Source: Cladocopium goreaui
Lineage: Eukaryota; Sar; Dinophyceae; Suessiales; Symbiodiniaceae
NCBI GenBank assembly: GCA_947184155.2
Contig: CAMXCT020000491.1
Span: 835,565-899,564, forward strand
Reading direction: 5' to 3'
Length of the DNA stretch: 64,000 nt
Part shown: in pieces, positions 35,420 to 45,066 of the stretch
How positions within the stretch are numbered: position 1 is the first letter of the stretch
How the letters are laid out: each line of letters opens with the position of its first letter
Program-made: the position numbers and the translations under genes
The notes under the pieces: generated by a model
Seen by the model: only the letters and a program-made list of their open reading frames with translations
The model's database searches: none
Told to the model about the DNA's origin: nothing

Positions 35420-37275
35420 AGAAATTCGAGGCACCAGATGTGGCAGGGTGATGATGGCAATGCTGCAATCTTGGGCCCGCAGACTTCGCGTGATTTCTCC
35501 CTTCTTAAGGCTGACGGTGACTGGTGGAGTGGAGACTGGAAAAAAGGAGGTGGCCTTTCAGAGACCTTGTCACCAGCTTGACCGCAACATACTTCCAGGA
35601 TTCAAAATTTGTCCTGAAAGGTGGCTGGCAATGGCAAAAGAAGAAGGATGACTCTCAAGGTGGAGATTCAGGAGTTTGTGATTCATCCACCAAAACTGGA
35701 TGACTTATGCACCTACGATTGATGTCTTCAGCCAGGGTGGCAGCGGAAGGACAAGTCAGAAGCTGCCCCTAGAGGCAGTAGCTGGGGTTTTCTTGACAAA
35801 GATACAACATATACAACTTATGGAAAGATAATACATCATAATACTCTATAATACTCATAATATCTATATATTCAAATCTTATGAAGATACTTATGATAAA
35901 GATTGAAAGCCCGCTGTTTTGTGGCTGCTCTGAAGTGTGCAAAGACTGTTTTGAGAGCTCCTGAAGTCCAGCAGGTGATAAGCCGCAGGAAGACGCCGCT
36001 GCTAGCGGCGCCTGACGTCTCACATTGCCTAGCTCAAGGGCGTGGGCATTACCAGACCTACACAGGCAACACAGCCAACGCAGCCAACGCACTTTGCAAC
36101 TCGCGGCATTTTGGGCCACTTGAGCTGGACACGGACAGTAGAGTCAATAGAGTAGCAGGGTGAGTTGGTGGGACATCCTCCGGCACTGCTTGAGGTGCTG
36201 GAGTATCTCCACGGAGTTTCGGCAAAAATTCGTCAATTCCAGAAGGAATCTAGCCATATGAATCTATATGAATCTATATGAATCTATATGAATCTATATG
36301 AATCTATATTATAGATCAACATCCTTCCAAATAGCAATCACCACGACAGGCATGGTTGAACTTTAGTGCTTGACACTTAATCTGCAAATGTCATACTAAG
36401 TTTGTTGCAGCAGTTTCGATTTGACTCTGAATCGGAGACTCCAATGTTTGCACTTCTCACCGCGTATCACGCGAAGCAGGGGCCTATGAGCCTAGAGATC
36501 CCCACAACTCAGCAAGCGCATCTGAGCACGCAGCAGAATCACGCGTGTTTCAAAAAAGGATAGGCTCGTTTGAAGGCTGAACCAAATATGATGTGAACTG
36601 ATCCAATTGATGACCAACGATGATACACTCTTACTTCTCGATTCCCGACATTCCTTAACAATTTCCCATGGCAGCACGATCTTGAACAACCGAGGAATCA
36701 ATTGTCGTTAAGAGGCCGTTGTGTCTGCTAGCTGATGATAGTTCCATTTTCTATGAAACTCTGATGTTTGAACGAAGAGCTTGTGAGGTTTGTTTCCCCC
36801 TACACAGGTGCACAGAGTCCCACACGGGTTTGATTTTCCAAATGAGTCTGTATGATCAGTATTTTTAGGAAAAGCGTCTGCCCATTGAATTGACATGCAT
36901 TTGAATTATATGCCTATGCATATGCTCGTGGAATGTTACTGAAAAAAAAGGCATGCAACTGCCAGGGTTTGGTCATTGACTGCAGATTCAGTTCAAGGGG
37001 CGAGCGTGCACCGGGACGGGCCGCCCCAGCTGGACCAAATTCCCTATCTTGGCAAAGGACTCAGAGGTCCAGAATGGTCCGGTCCAGAACGGCCCTGGGC
37101 CTGACCATTTGCAGCTCATGGCCTTGCAGTGGAATCACATCACTGTGCACATGCATGCTGAAGTCATGCTGAAGTCCTGATTTCGGAATATTTTGGATGT
37201 TGAACCTCTTTTCCAGTCCATTCTTGGCTCATCACAAGGCTTTGCCATTGACCTGAGACAAGGTCCACATTCCTG
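35420..37275. other. Spacer between tandem gene copies
   Basis: A Trp-rich coding-like segment lies near 35500-35545 (LKADGDWWSGDWKKGG), resembling the last exon of copy A. A decamer repeat ATATGAATCT occurs five times at 36255-36306. No other gene is recognised. Confidence 0.4.
36255..36306. repeat. ATATGAATCT decamer repeat
   Basis: Five tandem copies, a second unrelated 10-bp repeat in the same gene spacer. Confidence 0.85.
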
Positions 37276-40200
37276 ATGTCCAAGAAGGTTGTCACCAAGA
37301 AAAAGGTAGAGCGCCCAATCATGTCCAATCAGCAGCAGCTGCGCTGCACCAGTGACCAGGCGCAACCTGCTCCTGCCACTTCGGTGGAAAATGGTACTCC
37401 TGCACCAGCAGCTTCAGCTTGATTCTCAGAATTTTTGTTAATACAGCTTGGGGAATGACAGAATGACCAATTTCGGATTTGCATGGATTTGGGGTTTCAA
37501 CCTGTGGCCAAATGGATTTATCTGAAGGGTAGCCCAAGATTGACTGCTTATGACTGCTTCATCATCATTTCATATTCTTCCTATTGTTTTGGGCCATTTA
37601 AAAGGTATATTATCAGTAGATCGGTGACATCAGAGACCCGGCGTCGCTCCAGGCAACGACCGACGTCCGCGTTGCGCATCAGCTGCGAGTGCTGGAAACA
37701 GCTGAGCTCTCAGGGCAACATTTCTTATATTAGTGAAGATGACATGATTAAATTAAATCTATTTTATATGTGATACCAAATGTTTCAATGCCAATATTGA
37801 GCAATTTTTTTTGCTATTCCCAAAAAATGGGGGAGTGCTGAAAAAGACGTAATCAAGTTTGAACGAGCTCAAATAAAAAAAAGATACTGGGTTCAAAGAT
37901 GCTGGCACAGAGATCTTTATGAAATTTGCGCGGGAATGTGATTCCGGTCCAGACTGCTGGTCTCACCTTTCTCAATCACTCAATTTGTCGCATCATGGAG
38001 AATCTCTTTCAATGGTGGCAAGATGAAAGTGGAATGAGGTTGCTGGTAAAGGCGAGGAGGATGAGAAGAAGCAGCCACCTTAGTTCAGTCTGTCAGTGAT
38101 TGGAAGCAAGAATTATTTATATATATTATATACATACATATTATCACATTACAATGTTGTTACACACACACACACGCTATTTAGTATATTGCAATGTTTG
38201 GACTATATATATATGTATATAATACATTCATCTGATTGATTGAGCTTAATTGTGATTTGGCTGCCGAAAGCTTGGAACCTGGCTGATTTTGAACAGAGCA
38301 GCTTGAGGTACTCTCCTCGAACCGAAAGGTATATCCAGCAACTGCCAGCAACCAAGACTGGTGAAGACACTGCTGGAAAGGCACGTCATTTAAGTTTGAC
38401 AAAGCTAAACTAATTACTTTAAATTGTGGTATTTTTAGCAACAGCTGAACTGCTTGCTAGCTGCTAGCTACTTGCTGTCCAACTTCTATGTGGCCTGCAA
38501 GAGCTGTGTACCCATTGGATGTTTGATAGACTATGCGAACAGTTGATTCAACCAGCGGGTGTCACTTGGAGCTGCGTGCTACGGCCAAGGACGGGCGTGC
38601 TCGATTTCTATGAGTACTCCCGAAGTGACATTGCTGGTTTAGTTCGCAGATGCCACTATGATGAGTTGGATGCCAAGAACTCTGCTGGTCACTAAAGCTC
38701 TAAAGACTCTAAAGCTTTGAGTTGTCTTCCTATCTAAAGCTTGATCTTCCTGGATTGCTGTGTCAGGAACCAAATTCAGATAGCTGTAGCCAACATCATC
38801 GAGGACAAGGGACAGTGAGTCTTCTGATGGTCAGGCTGACGCTGCTTCCTGACAGGACCGTGCAAACCATGAAAAAGAAGAATGGGGCACGGTCAAGAAC
38901 AAGAAGCAAGCCAAGGTTTGCTGCTTAGCTTGCCGCCAATCGAAATGACTGTAGATTGAAGATATTGAAGGTCTTCTTTTCCACCTGCATTTGAATACTT
39001 CGAGTACTTGGCAAGGAAGAACGCAAGATTAAAGAGGAGGAAGAGAAAAAGGAGCAGGACTGCAAAGGTTTTTTTCGCGACATACGCAGGTTTCAAGATT
39101 TTCTAAGTTTCTGCGCTGTAGCTGCAGGAGAGGTTGCAGAAGGAGCAGGAGAAGCAACGCAGAGAATCTGAGAGGCTTGAAGAGTCGTGATGTGCCTTTC
39201 GGTATTTTTTTTGGTTTGCAAAGGTTTCTGGCATACATTGGAACCTAAATAGAGGCAGTGCTTTTGCAATATAATTACATGATGCGACAGGAAAGCAGCG
39301 AAAGAGGCACGGGAAGCAGAACGTTGCAAACTTAGACCGATCGGATCCTTCATCTCACAATATCTCGCTCTCGGTCCTTATTTGATCATCAAGGTGCCAA
39401 ATGTGGTGGCGCCCTCCTTGGACCACAATGATTTCGATTCTGTGAAAACACAGCTGCACACTCTTCTGTTTTCACAGTCTAACGCTGGATTGAAAATCTC
39501 TATTAGATCTATTTTAATCTGTTATCCTTGAAGGGCAGCCTGTGTCGCTAGTGTCACAATTTTTGAGGCAAGGGTGGCAAGAACGGGACAGAGGCAGATG
39601 GTGGAGGTGAGATTGAAGATCGGTGCCCAGCCGTGAATCAACTTGAGGGACTGTGACGCCTTCAGTATAAGAACTATTTCTTGCACAATTCCCAGAATTG
39701 AAGGGGCACATTCTCCGGACCCCCATAATTTGATCATTTCGATCCAATTTGGGTGTTTCCTGCGGCCGCTGTGCGCAGCTTCCGCTCTTCCACCCGATCC
39801 TGCGATCCTGTTTGCCGGCGCCAAGCCCACGCAGAACGTAGAGTCAGTTGCTTGTGGGCCATTTCCGATGATCCATGTGGGTTCGTCCAAAAAAGGATTC
39901 TATATATATATACACATGTATATAATTACATATACATACATATATGTATATATACATATATATTATATATATACACATAATAATACATATATATATATAC
40001 GCGATTGGCTTCTTGGGCAAGGCACACAATTTTTGGACAAACCCATTTGTGCAAAAAAATCAGGAGAGGACGACGATGGACGCAATCTATCGAAATTTCA
40101 TAACATCTGGGACCAACACGACGTGACAACACTGCTGTTAGGTCCGACCAAAGTGCCTCTCAGGGAAACTGGCAAGAGCAGTGGCCTGGATCTCAGCTGC

Positions 40201-40470
40201 GCAATGCTTCGCTGCCACTGCTGTCTCTTCCTGTCGAATTGCTGAACAACCGAGGTGGGAAAACTCCGGTGACAAATGGGTGCGCCAAGCTGTGTGAAGT
40301 CAAGTGGTTTTGATTGAAACGTCCACTCTCCACTTTCGTTCATTATGGTTTCGCCATCAGTCCATCAGTTTAAAGTCTTTGGTTGAGGATGTTGAGGACT
40401 TGCTTAACCATCTTCAAGCCATTCTTAACAGCTAACAGCCTCCAGAATGCAGTCAAAGAATACCCACCGC
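37276..40470 (+). CDS. Multi-exon gene, tandem copy B, family unknown
   Basis: Paralogue of copy A, with exons in the same order and on the same strand: about 37276-37305 (MSKKVVTKKK); 38592-38672 (VLDFYEYSRSDIAGLVRR); 38768-38812 (NQIQIAVANIIEDKG); 38853-38915 (RANHEKEEWGTVKNKK); 39015-39060 and 39120-39185 (EERKIKEEEEKKEQD and LQERLQKEQEKQRRESERL, coiled coil); about 39570-39605 (GKGGKNG); and 39783-39850 (ALPPDPAILFAGAKP). Copy B is more compact than copy A. The matching order shows a tandem duplication. Function not recognised. Confidence 0.5.
38118..38220. repeat. TA/CA microsatellite
   Basis: TATATA and CACACA tracts within an intron-like region of copy B. Confidence 0.75.
39899..40003. 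repeat. AT-rich microsatellite
   Basis: About 100 bp of TATA with ACATA units directly after the ALPPDPAILFAGAKP exon. Confidence 0.8.
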
Positions 40471-40474
40471 TGGA

Positions 40475-40718
40475 CAGAATGGAAAAAGCTGGGAGTGGCA
40501 AGAGAACTGGCAAGAAGACTGGAGCGAAAACAAGGCACGGTCGCAATTGTGCCGTCACGAAACACATTGACATCAACTACAAATTTGACAGACTTTTGTA
40601 TGACCTACTCTGCATCCCCCCGCAGAACGGCGGCAAGAGCTGGGAATGGCAAGAATCCTGGCAGGAAGACTGGAGTGGAAATAAGGCACGGAAAAAACTG
40701 GTAAAACAGGGAAACTAG
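40475..40718 (+). CDS. Duplicated Trp-rich exons
   Basis: Two tandem copies of a Trp-rich exon. 40475-40546 reads QNGKSWEWQENWQEDWSENK and 40623-40718 reads QNGGKSWEWQESWQEDWSGNK, the second running into a stop after KLVKQGN. They resemble QNGRWDWKNWNDWDGK at 34828, so they are probably the C-terminal exons of tandem copy B and of a further partial copy. The second copy runs directly into the left terminal repeat of the adjacent element, so its last codons may derive from the insertion. Confidence 0.5.
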
Positions 40719-40850
40719 GACAGGACAGGTTGGAGGTTAGGTGGGAGGCTGTTATGTTTTTGTTCAATCTTGTAATCTGAAATGTTTGACTGTTTCTTTT
40801 TGATTATCCTGCTAAATGTTTTGTTGAGGTTGCTGTACTAATGCTTGGGT
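40692..40850 (+). repeat. Left terminal inverted repeat
   Basis: Begins AAAAAACTGGTAAAACAGGG and includes GTGGGAGGCTGTTATGTTTT. It matches the reverse complement of 46814-46976 with scattered substitutions and single-base gaps. Further similarity (GTTTGGATTGAATG near 40935) suggests the repeat was longer and that the left arm gained about 85 bp. Confidence 0.85.
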
Positions 40851-41023
40851 GCTATGATTTTATGTTGGTGTTCATGCTCGTTGGTTTTGATGTTTTTTCC
40901 TGTGGGGGTTCTGGGGATTAGTTCACTTCATTGTTTGGATTGAATGAAGGGGATAATTGTTGAGGTGGTCAGAGTTTCTATGTGTAGGTTCAGGTTCAAA
41001 CTCTACCAAGCTGTTGTTCAAAG

Positions 41024-41302
41024 ATGTCGAATGATTTGCTTCAAATTCATGTATTGATTGAGGTTAGGCGCTGTGGTTCCTGTTTGGTTTTGCATATCAA
41101 GCATCCTTCAATACCAAAGCCAGTTTGGCACAAATTGACTGAACCGATGTATTGTCCCTTTCCTTCGACATTCCGCAGATGCATCTTTGTGAGGCAGGTT
41201 GAGCTTGCGCCAGGCCGGTTCGTCCTTCAAGCGGTCATGCACGAACACAGCCCGCAAGGGCTTTTCCGGCGCAGACCGTTAAAACTGGTTGGACTTTGTT
41301 GA
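41024..41302 (+). CDS. Possible N-terminal part of the NTPase protein
   Basis: 92 codons from ATG at 41024, about 170 bp inside the left terminal repeat. It begins SNDLLQIHVLIEV, continues with TEPMYCPFPSTFRRC and QVELAPGRFVLQAVM, and ends PLKLVGLC. GC content and codon use match the following NTPase rather than the AT-rich genes. It ends in one frame just where the next segment opens in another, so it may be the amino-terminal domain of the same protein, separated by a frameshift or an unrecognised intron. No family recognised. Confidence 0.4.
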   Translation: MSNDLLQIHVLIEVRRCGSCLVLHIKHPSIPKPVWHKLTEPMYCPFPSTFRRCIFVRQVELAPGRFVLQAVMHEHSPQGLFRRRPLKLVGLC

Positions 41303-42458
41303 GCACAGGGAGCGTCGTAGTGCTGGTTCTCCAAGCTCTCATTCAAAGGTTCCTTCCTGGCTTCTTCATGAACAGGGCAGTGAGGAAGGCTGGGCAAAGG
41401 CTGGAAAGGACAGAGCCCGCCCCTGCACGGCCGGTCGAGGAGGAACACATCAAGGACTTCATCAATTCACCTCAACGTAAAGCTTTGAGCACCCCTTCCT
41501 TCTTGGTGGTCAGTGGTTCCCAAGGCATTGGGAAATCAACCATGCTGAACAATCTGAGGGTGAGCATGTGAAGAATGGCAAAAGGGTGCTCCCGCTCAAG
41601 ATGTCAAGCCGTCCTGGTGAGGACTTGAAACTCAATGAAGCGCTGCCCAAAGCATTGCAAGCAGTAAATTTACCGCGATACTACCCAGAACAAGTGGAGT
41701 ATATGCTGGAAAAGGTGAACGAGACGTGCAAGCGCCGAACAGGCAGTGCCGTCGTGGTATACCTGCAACTCACAACCAAAAGCCGCGGAGACAAATTTAG
41801 TAGGGATGCCTGTGATGACATTGCTTCCACCCTCGGTGCCTGCGCTCGCAACATCACCTACGACAATGCCGCGTGCAAGTTCATTTTGGAGGTCAGCGTG
41901 TCTGCCGTGGCCGACATCATCACCGAAAGGTTTAACATGTCAGATTTGGTGGTGGCGCGACCACTACCTTTCGAAGACTTCACGTCTGTGGTCAAGGAGG
42001 TGGCAAAGCAGGGAAACGACTTCCGGACGCTGAACAAGGTTCTTGCCGAAGATGACATGGACGAGGTGTTGAAGCACTACTACATCCGCACAGGGGGCAA
42101 CTTCCGCGCCTTGGGCGAGATACTGCGAAACGTCTCCAGAGCAGGTCAGAAAGGTGCGGATGCGGTCATCGAGCGGGTTGAGCAGTGGTACAAGCGGAGG
42201 GTGGAACCAATTCAAAGGAGATTGGATGACCAGGAAGTGAAGGACTATCTCCTCAAGGTGGCAGGGGCAGGACCCATGGGGTATCTCCCAGAGAGCGACG
42301 AAGACACCAAAATGGCATTGAAGCTTCTTCGTGAGGAGCCAGCAGACTGCGTCCTGAGGAGTGCAACCAATGAAACTGTGGCTTTGAAGCATTGGCATTT
42401 CGTCGCCAAGCTCTTTGAAGAGGATGAGCAGAAGTTGAGGGACGCAGGATACATGTGA
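41203..42458 (+). pseudogene. P-loop NTPase (AAA+/STAND-like), frameshifted
   Basis: Two frames together read as one NTPase. Frame 1 (to 41571) has VVSGSQGIGKSTMLNN, a Walker A motif with the helix after it. Frame 2 (coding from about 41556, ending 42458) continues KRVLPLKMSSRPGED, a Walker B-like strand (SAVVVYLQL), a sensor-like strand (CKFILEVSVSAV) and, near the end, YYIRTGGNFRALGEIL, which resembles the TGG-N motif of ORC/STAND-type ATPases. The shift between frames lies at about 41556-41568 within LNNLR. The arrangement recalls the NTPase module of eukaryotic Crinkler/RHS-type effector and transposon proteins, but no nuclease domain follows. It lies between the element's terminal repeats and is probably cargo. 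A one-base sequencing error instead of decay cannot be excluded. Confidence 0.55.
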
Positions 42459-42546
42459 GCTTCGCCGGTGAAAAAAAAAACTGTGGCGCTTGAGATGTTT
42501 TGTGGGTGAGTCATCCAAGAGTAATTTTCACATATTGCATGCGTAA

Positions 42547-43168
42547 CCGCAGATACCCAACCCTAGTATCAATGATACCCAGATACCAATATCCAAGTAT
42601 CAACGATACCCAGAACCAAGCATCAATGATACCCTGATACGAGTATCCAAGTATCAACGATACCCAGAACCAAGTAACAAGGATACCGTGATACCAGTAT
42701 CCAAGTATCAACGATACCCAGAACCAAGCATCAATGATACCCTGATACCAGTATCCAAGTATCAACGATACCCAGAACCAAGTATCAAGGATACCGTGAT
42801 ACCAGTATCCAAGTATCAACGATACCCAGAACCGAACAAGCAACAACAGACAACTCGTTTCACCCTGGACCTTTTTAGCCAAACCATCAAACACGGACAA
42901 ATCGTTTCACCCTCAACTCTTGACAAAAGCATCAAACAAGGACTAGTCGTTTCACCCTCAACTTTTATAGCCAAGCCATCAAACACAGACAAATCGTTTC
43001 ACCCTGAACTTTTGAAGACAAAAGATCCTTACTTCAACAAGTGTCCTAAAACCATTGTTTTAGCGTCCAAAAAACATCAATTTAGGACACTTGTTAAAAA
43101 CACCATTTTTAGAGCAACAGACCCAAAAACACTTAAAGAAATGACGCCTTATAGAATCAAGAATTGAA
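42547..43168 (+). CDS. Open frame through the 54-bp repeat, no ATG
   Basis: Open for about 206 codons but with no ATG in its first two-thirds, so either translation starts elsewhere or it is not a gene. It encodes repeated SKYQRYPEPS units, then segments with a recurring CGTTTCACCCT unit at roughly 50-base spacing (42857, 42904, 42949, 42994), then a basic C-terminus (KKHQFRTLVKN). It ends in the upstream region of the zinc-finger ORF. The minus strand is also open here (Trp/Tyr/Gly-rich), so the coding strand is uncertain. Confidence 0.3.
42561..42836 (+). repeat. 54-bp tandem repeat, about 5 copies
   Basis: The unit begins GTATCCAAGTATCAACGATA and alternates two versions (one with AGCATCAATGATACCCTG, one with AGTATCAAGGATACCGTG), so there is a higher-order 108-bp period. 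Being 18 codons long, it keeps a reading frame: SKYQRYPEPS repeats on the + strand. The last copy is partial. Confidence 0.9.
43036..43095. repeat. 15-bp perfect inverted repeat
   Basis: AACAAGTGTCCTAAA at 43036-43050 and TTTAGGACACTTGTT at 43081-43095, separated by 30 bases. It could form a hairpin or bind a dimeric protein. It sits within the open frame that precedes the zinc-finger ORF. Confidence 0.75.
43130..43157 (+). promoter_or_regulatory. Diverged copy of the element promoter motif (P0)
   Basis: CACTTAAAGA at 43130 is followed 18 bases later by CTTATAGAATCAAGA, ahead of the ATG at 43170. Spacing and both halves match the four better copies downstream, with a weaker AT core. Confidence 0.45.
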
Positions 43169-43169
43169 T

Positions 43170-43472
43170 ATGCCCTGCTATATGTATATTAACGGTATGA
43201 AGCAAGAAATGGACGAAGACCTTTTTGACCAAATGGCGGAAGCACTACACCAATCCAGCAACCCTCAAAATCCACCAACCACAACATCCACAAAATGGAA
43301 ACCCGACGGAACTTACGACAAGAAACCATTAGACCCCAATTATTTTTCAAAGTATTATCAAAAGAAATTATCAACCCCTTTCACCTGTCCAGACTGCGGA
43401 CGAACCACAAGCAAATCCAATCTATCAAAACACCGTCAAACCAACAGATGTATGAACAGCAGACGACACTAA
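43170..43472 (+). CDS. Small zinc-finger protein
   Basis: 100 codons from ATG at 43170. The C-terminus has CPDCGRTTSKSNLSKHRQTNRC, best read as CPDCG followed by a helix and a final His/Cys pair (C-x2-C ... H-x5-C). Such short zinc fingers are common in large DNA viruses and their parasites. The N-terminal half contains NGMKQEMDEDLFDQMAEAL, helical and acidic. A hairpin follows the stop. Likely a nucleic-acid-binding protein of the element. Confidence 0.65.
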   Translation: MPCYMYINGMKQEMDEDLFDQMAEALHQSSNPQNPPTTTSTKWKPDGTYDKKPLDPNYFSKYYQKKLSTPFTCPDCGRTTSKSNLSKHRQTNRCMNSRRH

Positions 43473-43487
43473 AAATAAAACCTTCTC

Positions 43488-43507
43488 ATTAACAACGCTT
43501 TGTTAAT
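43488..43507 (+). terminator. Hairpin between convergent genes
   Basis: ATTAACAA-CGCT-TTGTTAAT, an 8-bp perfect stem with a 4-base loop, 15 bases after the zinc-finger stop and before the convergent integrase. Virophage and giant-virus genes often end at such hairpins, so a 3'-end signal is plausible but not proven. Confidence 0.5.
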
Positions 43508-43525
43508 CAGAATGTTTTATCTATC

Positions 43526-43558
43526 TAAGGGCTGCCGCCCCTGCCGCCGACCCCGGAA
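43526..43558 (+). repeat. GC-rich motif shared with 29758-29790
   Basis: A GC-rich patch in otherwise AT-rich DNA, sharing 19 consecutive bases (TAAGGGCTGCCGCCCCTGC) and then 12 of 14 with a site 14 kb upstream outside the element. Confidence 0.6.
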
Positions 43559-43644
43559 GAATCCGCAATGAATCAAACCAAATTGGCAAAAATGAAGGAC
43601 GGAAAAGCATCAAAATTGCGCCCAAACACTCCCATCATCGTATT

Positions 43645-44504
43645 CTATCTTGACGATTTTGTAGGATTGATTGCTCCACTTTGAGTTATACTCCTTCCTC
43701 TCTCGGTGTAGTTGTCTTTTTTCTTCTCAAAGACCTTGACCATATCATTCACTTTGACCTCTGGATATTTGCGAGTGTTCTTTTCCCTCCTTGTCACATT
43801 CACCCTGACGTCCATATGGTTCTTGTCGTCGTGGGCATCCTTGGGTTTCATTTTGGTTGATGAATGGACGGTGTCGTTGTATTTATCTAACGCTTTGGAC
43901 AACATCACAGTCCAACTACCGCGATTAAACCTAACTCTATCGTGTATCATATTTTCATTGTCCTTATGAAACGCTCCACAACATTAGCGTGTGTTAGGGT
44001 GACGACGTGAGTGATGCCTTCTTTCTCAAAAAAGTCTTTTACCTCTGCTTGGAAGGCACGGTCATTATCACTATAAACGGACATTGGAAAACCCATTTTG
44101 TTGAAACTCTCTTTCATCGCCGATAATGTAATTGGTCCGGATTTTTCTTTCATAGGGACGACGTTTGCCAACTTGCTAAAGATGTCAATGACCACCAACC
44201 CATATCTCGGTTCGACGTTCTTGATTGGAATTTTCGTCTCTGGTTCTTTGGCAAGGGGTTTCATATCCATTATGTCAATCTGATATTCAAACCTTGCGAA
44301 GGGCGCGGTGTAGGAGTTTGAACCCCTGTATTTTCTAATCTGTTTGTTGGGCTGTTTCCTCATAAAGTTTTCCACATCCACCCTGTTGATGGTCTGGTCT
44401 TGTTCCTTGGCTTTCTTAAGGGTCTCATTGATTGAACCGAAGCCCGTTTCAAGATTGTAATAGACATTGCTTATGATGTCATCTCGTGATGGTCTCCTTG
44501 CCAT
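43645..44504 (-). pseudogene. Retroviral-type (rve) integrase, frameshifted
   Basis: Read on the minus strand from ATG at 44504. The N-terminal part has INRVDVENFMRKQ and Y-T-A-P-F. The core has YQIDIMDMKPL (first catalytic Asp), LVVIDIFSKLANVVPMK, VYSDNDRAFQAEVKDFF (second Asp) and THANVVERFIRTMK (catalytic Glu in VER). The frame then stops at 43947, and the C-terminal part continues in another frame from 43950 (DRVRFNRGSWTVMLSKALDKYN, then a chromo/SH3-like segment with VNDMVKVFEKKKDNYTERG). One added A in the AAAA run at the junction would join them. The type is that of Polinton/Maverick and virophage integrases. Either a decayed gene or a homopolymer error. Confidence 0.75.
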
Positions 44505-44548
44505 ATGTTATAATATTAGATTTTTAAAATTATCAGCAATAAAAAATA

Positions 44549-44581
44549 TACTTGAAGAAAACATACCTATATATAGTAAGA
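44549..44581 (+). promoter_or_regulatory. Element promoter motif copy P1
   Basis: TACTTGAAGA then, 19 bases from its start, CTATATATAGTAAGA. It lies in the divergent gap between the integrase and the ORF at 44591. Confidence 0.65.
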
Positions 44582-44590
44582 CTAAATAAG

Positions 44591-45013
44591 ATGACTAAAT
44601 TTGACTGTGGATGTCGTATTATGACAGATGTTATAACCCTGAACGGAAGAAACCAACCTAATTGGAACTACTTGCTCAAAACCTTTGTGAATGTGTGTGG
44701 CAAGTGCTACAGGAAGCAAATAAAATTCCAATATATGGAAAACAAACTTATGGAAATGGAAAAGCAACGAATGGAAATGTTTATGGAAAATGAGGATGAA
44801 GAGCACGACACATACTTTGACCTGACAGAGTTGAAGGAACATCTCAAAACCCTCCCACCCAATGAAAGACACAAAGTGAAGGATTTTGAGAGGTTAAGAA
44901 ACCTCGCCAATGGACAAGACCCCAATGAAGGAATGAGTGAAATTGATATGGTTATAAAGGAACTGGAAGAGGAGGAAAGGGAAAACAAAAACCAACCCGA
45001 ACCCGAAAACTGA
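44591..45013 (+). CDS. Small ORF with Cys motifs, virus-like element
   Basis: 140 codons from ATG, the first start after promoter copy P1. The N-terminus has CGC near residues 6-8 and CGKC near residue 35, a possible zinc-binding site. The middle and C-terminus are strongly acidic and Met/Glu-rich (MENEDEEHD, EELEEEERENK), likely coiled coil. AT-rich codon use, no introns. Not recognised as a named family. Confidence 0.65.
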   Translation: MTKFDCGCRIMTDVITLNGRNQPNWNYLLKTFVNVCGKCYRKQIKFQYMENKLMEMEKQRMEMFMENEDEEHDTYFDLTELKEHLKTLPPNERHKVKDFERLRNLANGQDPNEGMSEIDMVIKELEEEERENKNQPEPEN

Positions 45014-45029
45014 ACGAACCCCAAAAAAC

Positions 45030-45065
45030 TACTTAAAGAAAAAATGACTATATATATAGTAAGAG
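45030..45065 (+). promoter_or_regulatory. Element promoter motif copy P2
   Basis: TACTTAAAGA then, 18 bases from its start, CTATATATATAGTAAGA, directly before the ATG at 45067. Confidence 0.7.
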
Positions 45066-45066
45066 G

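Noticed and set aside
34895..35434. Long minus-strand open frames rich in Phe, Trp, Leu and Asp over the decamer region
   Set aside because: They are forced by the GATCCAAAAA repeat, which is free of stops in several frames on both strands.
39900..40020. Possible origin or centromere-like AT block
   Set aside because: It is ordinary TA microsatellite DNA like several others in the window, with no further structure.
43568..43684. A + strand 38-codon ORF with FYLDDFVG resembling a reverse-transcriptase active site
   Set aside because: Only the eight-residue motif fits, no other RT motif is near, and the DNA is the complement of the integrase C-terminal end; coincidence is likelier.
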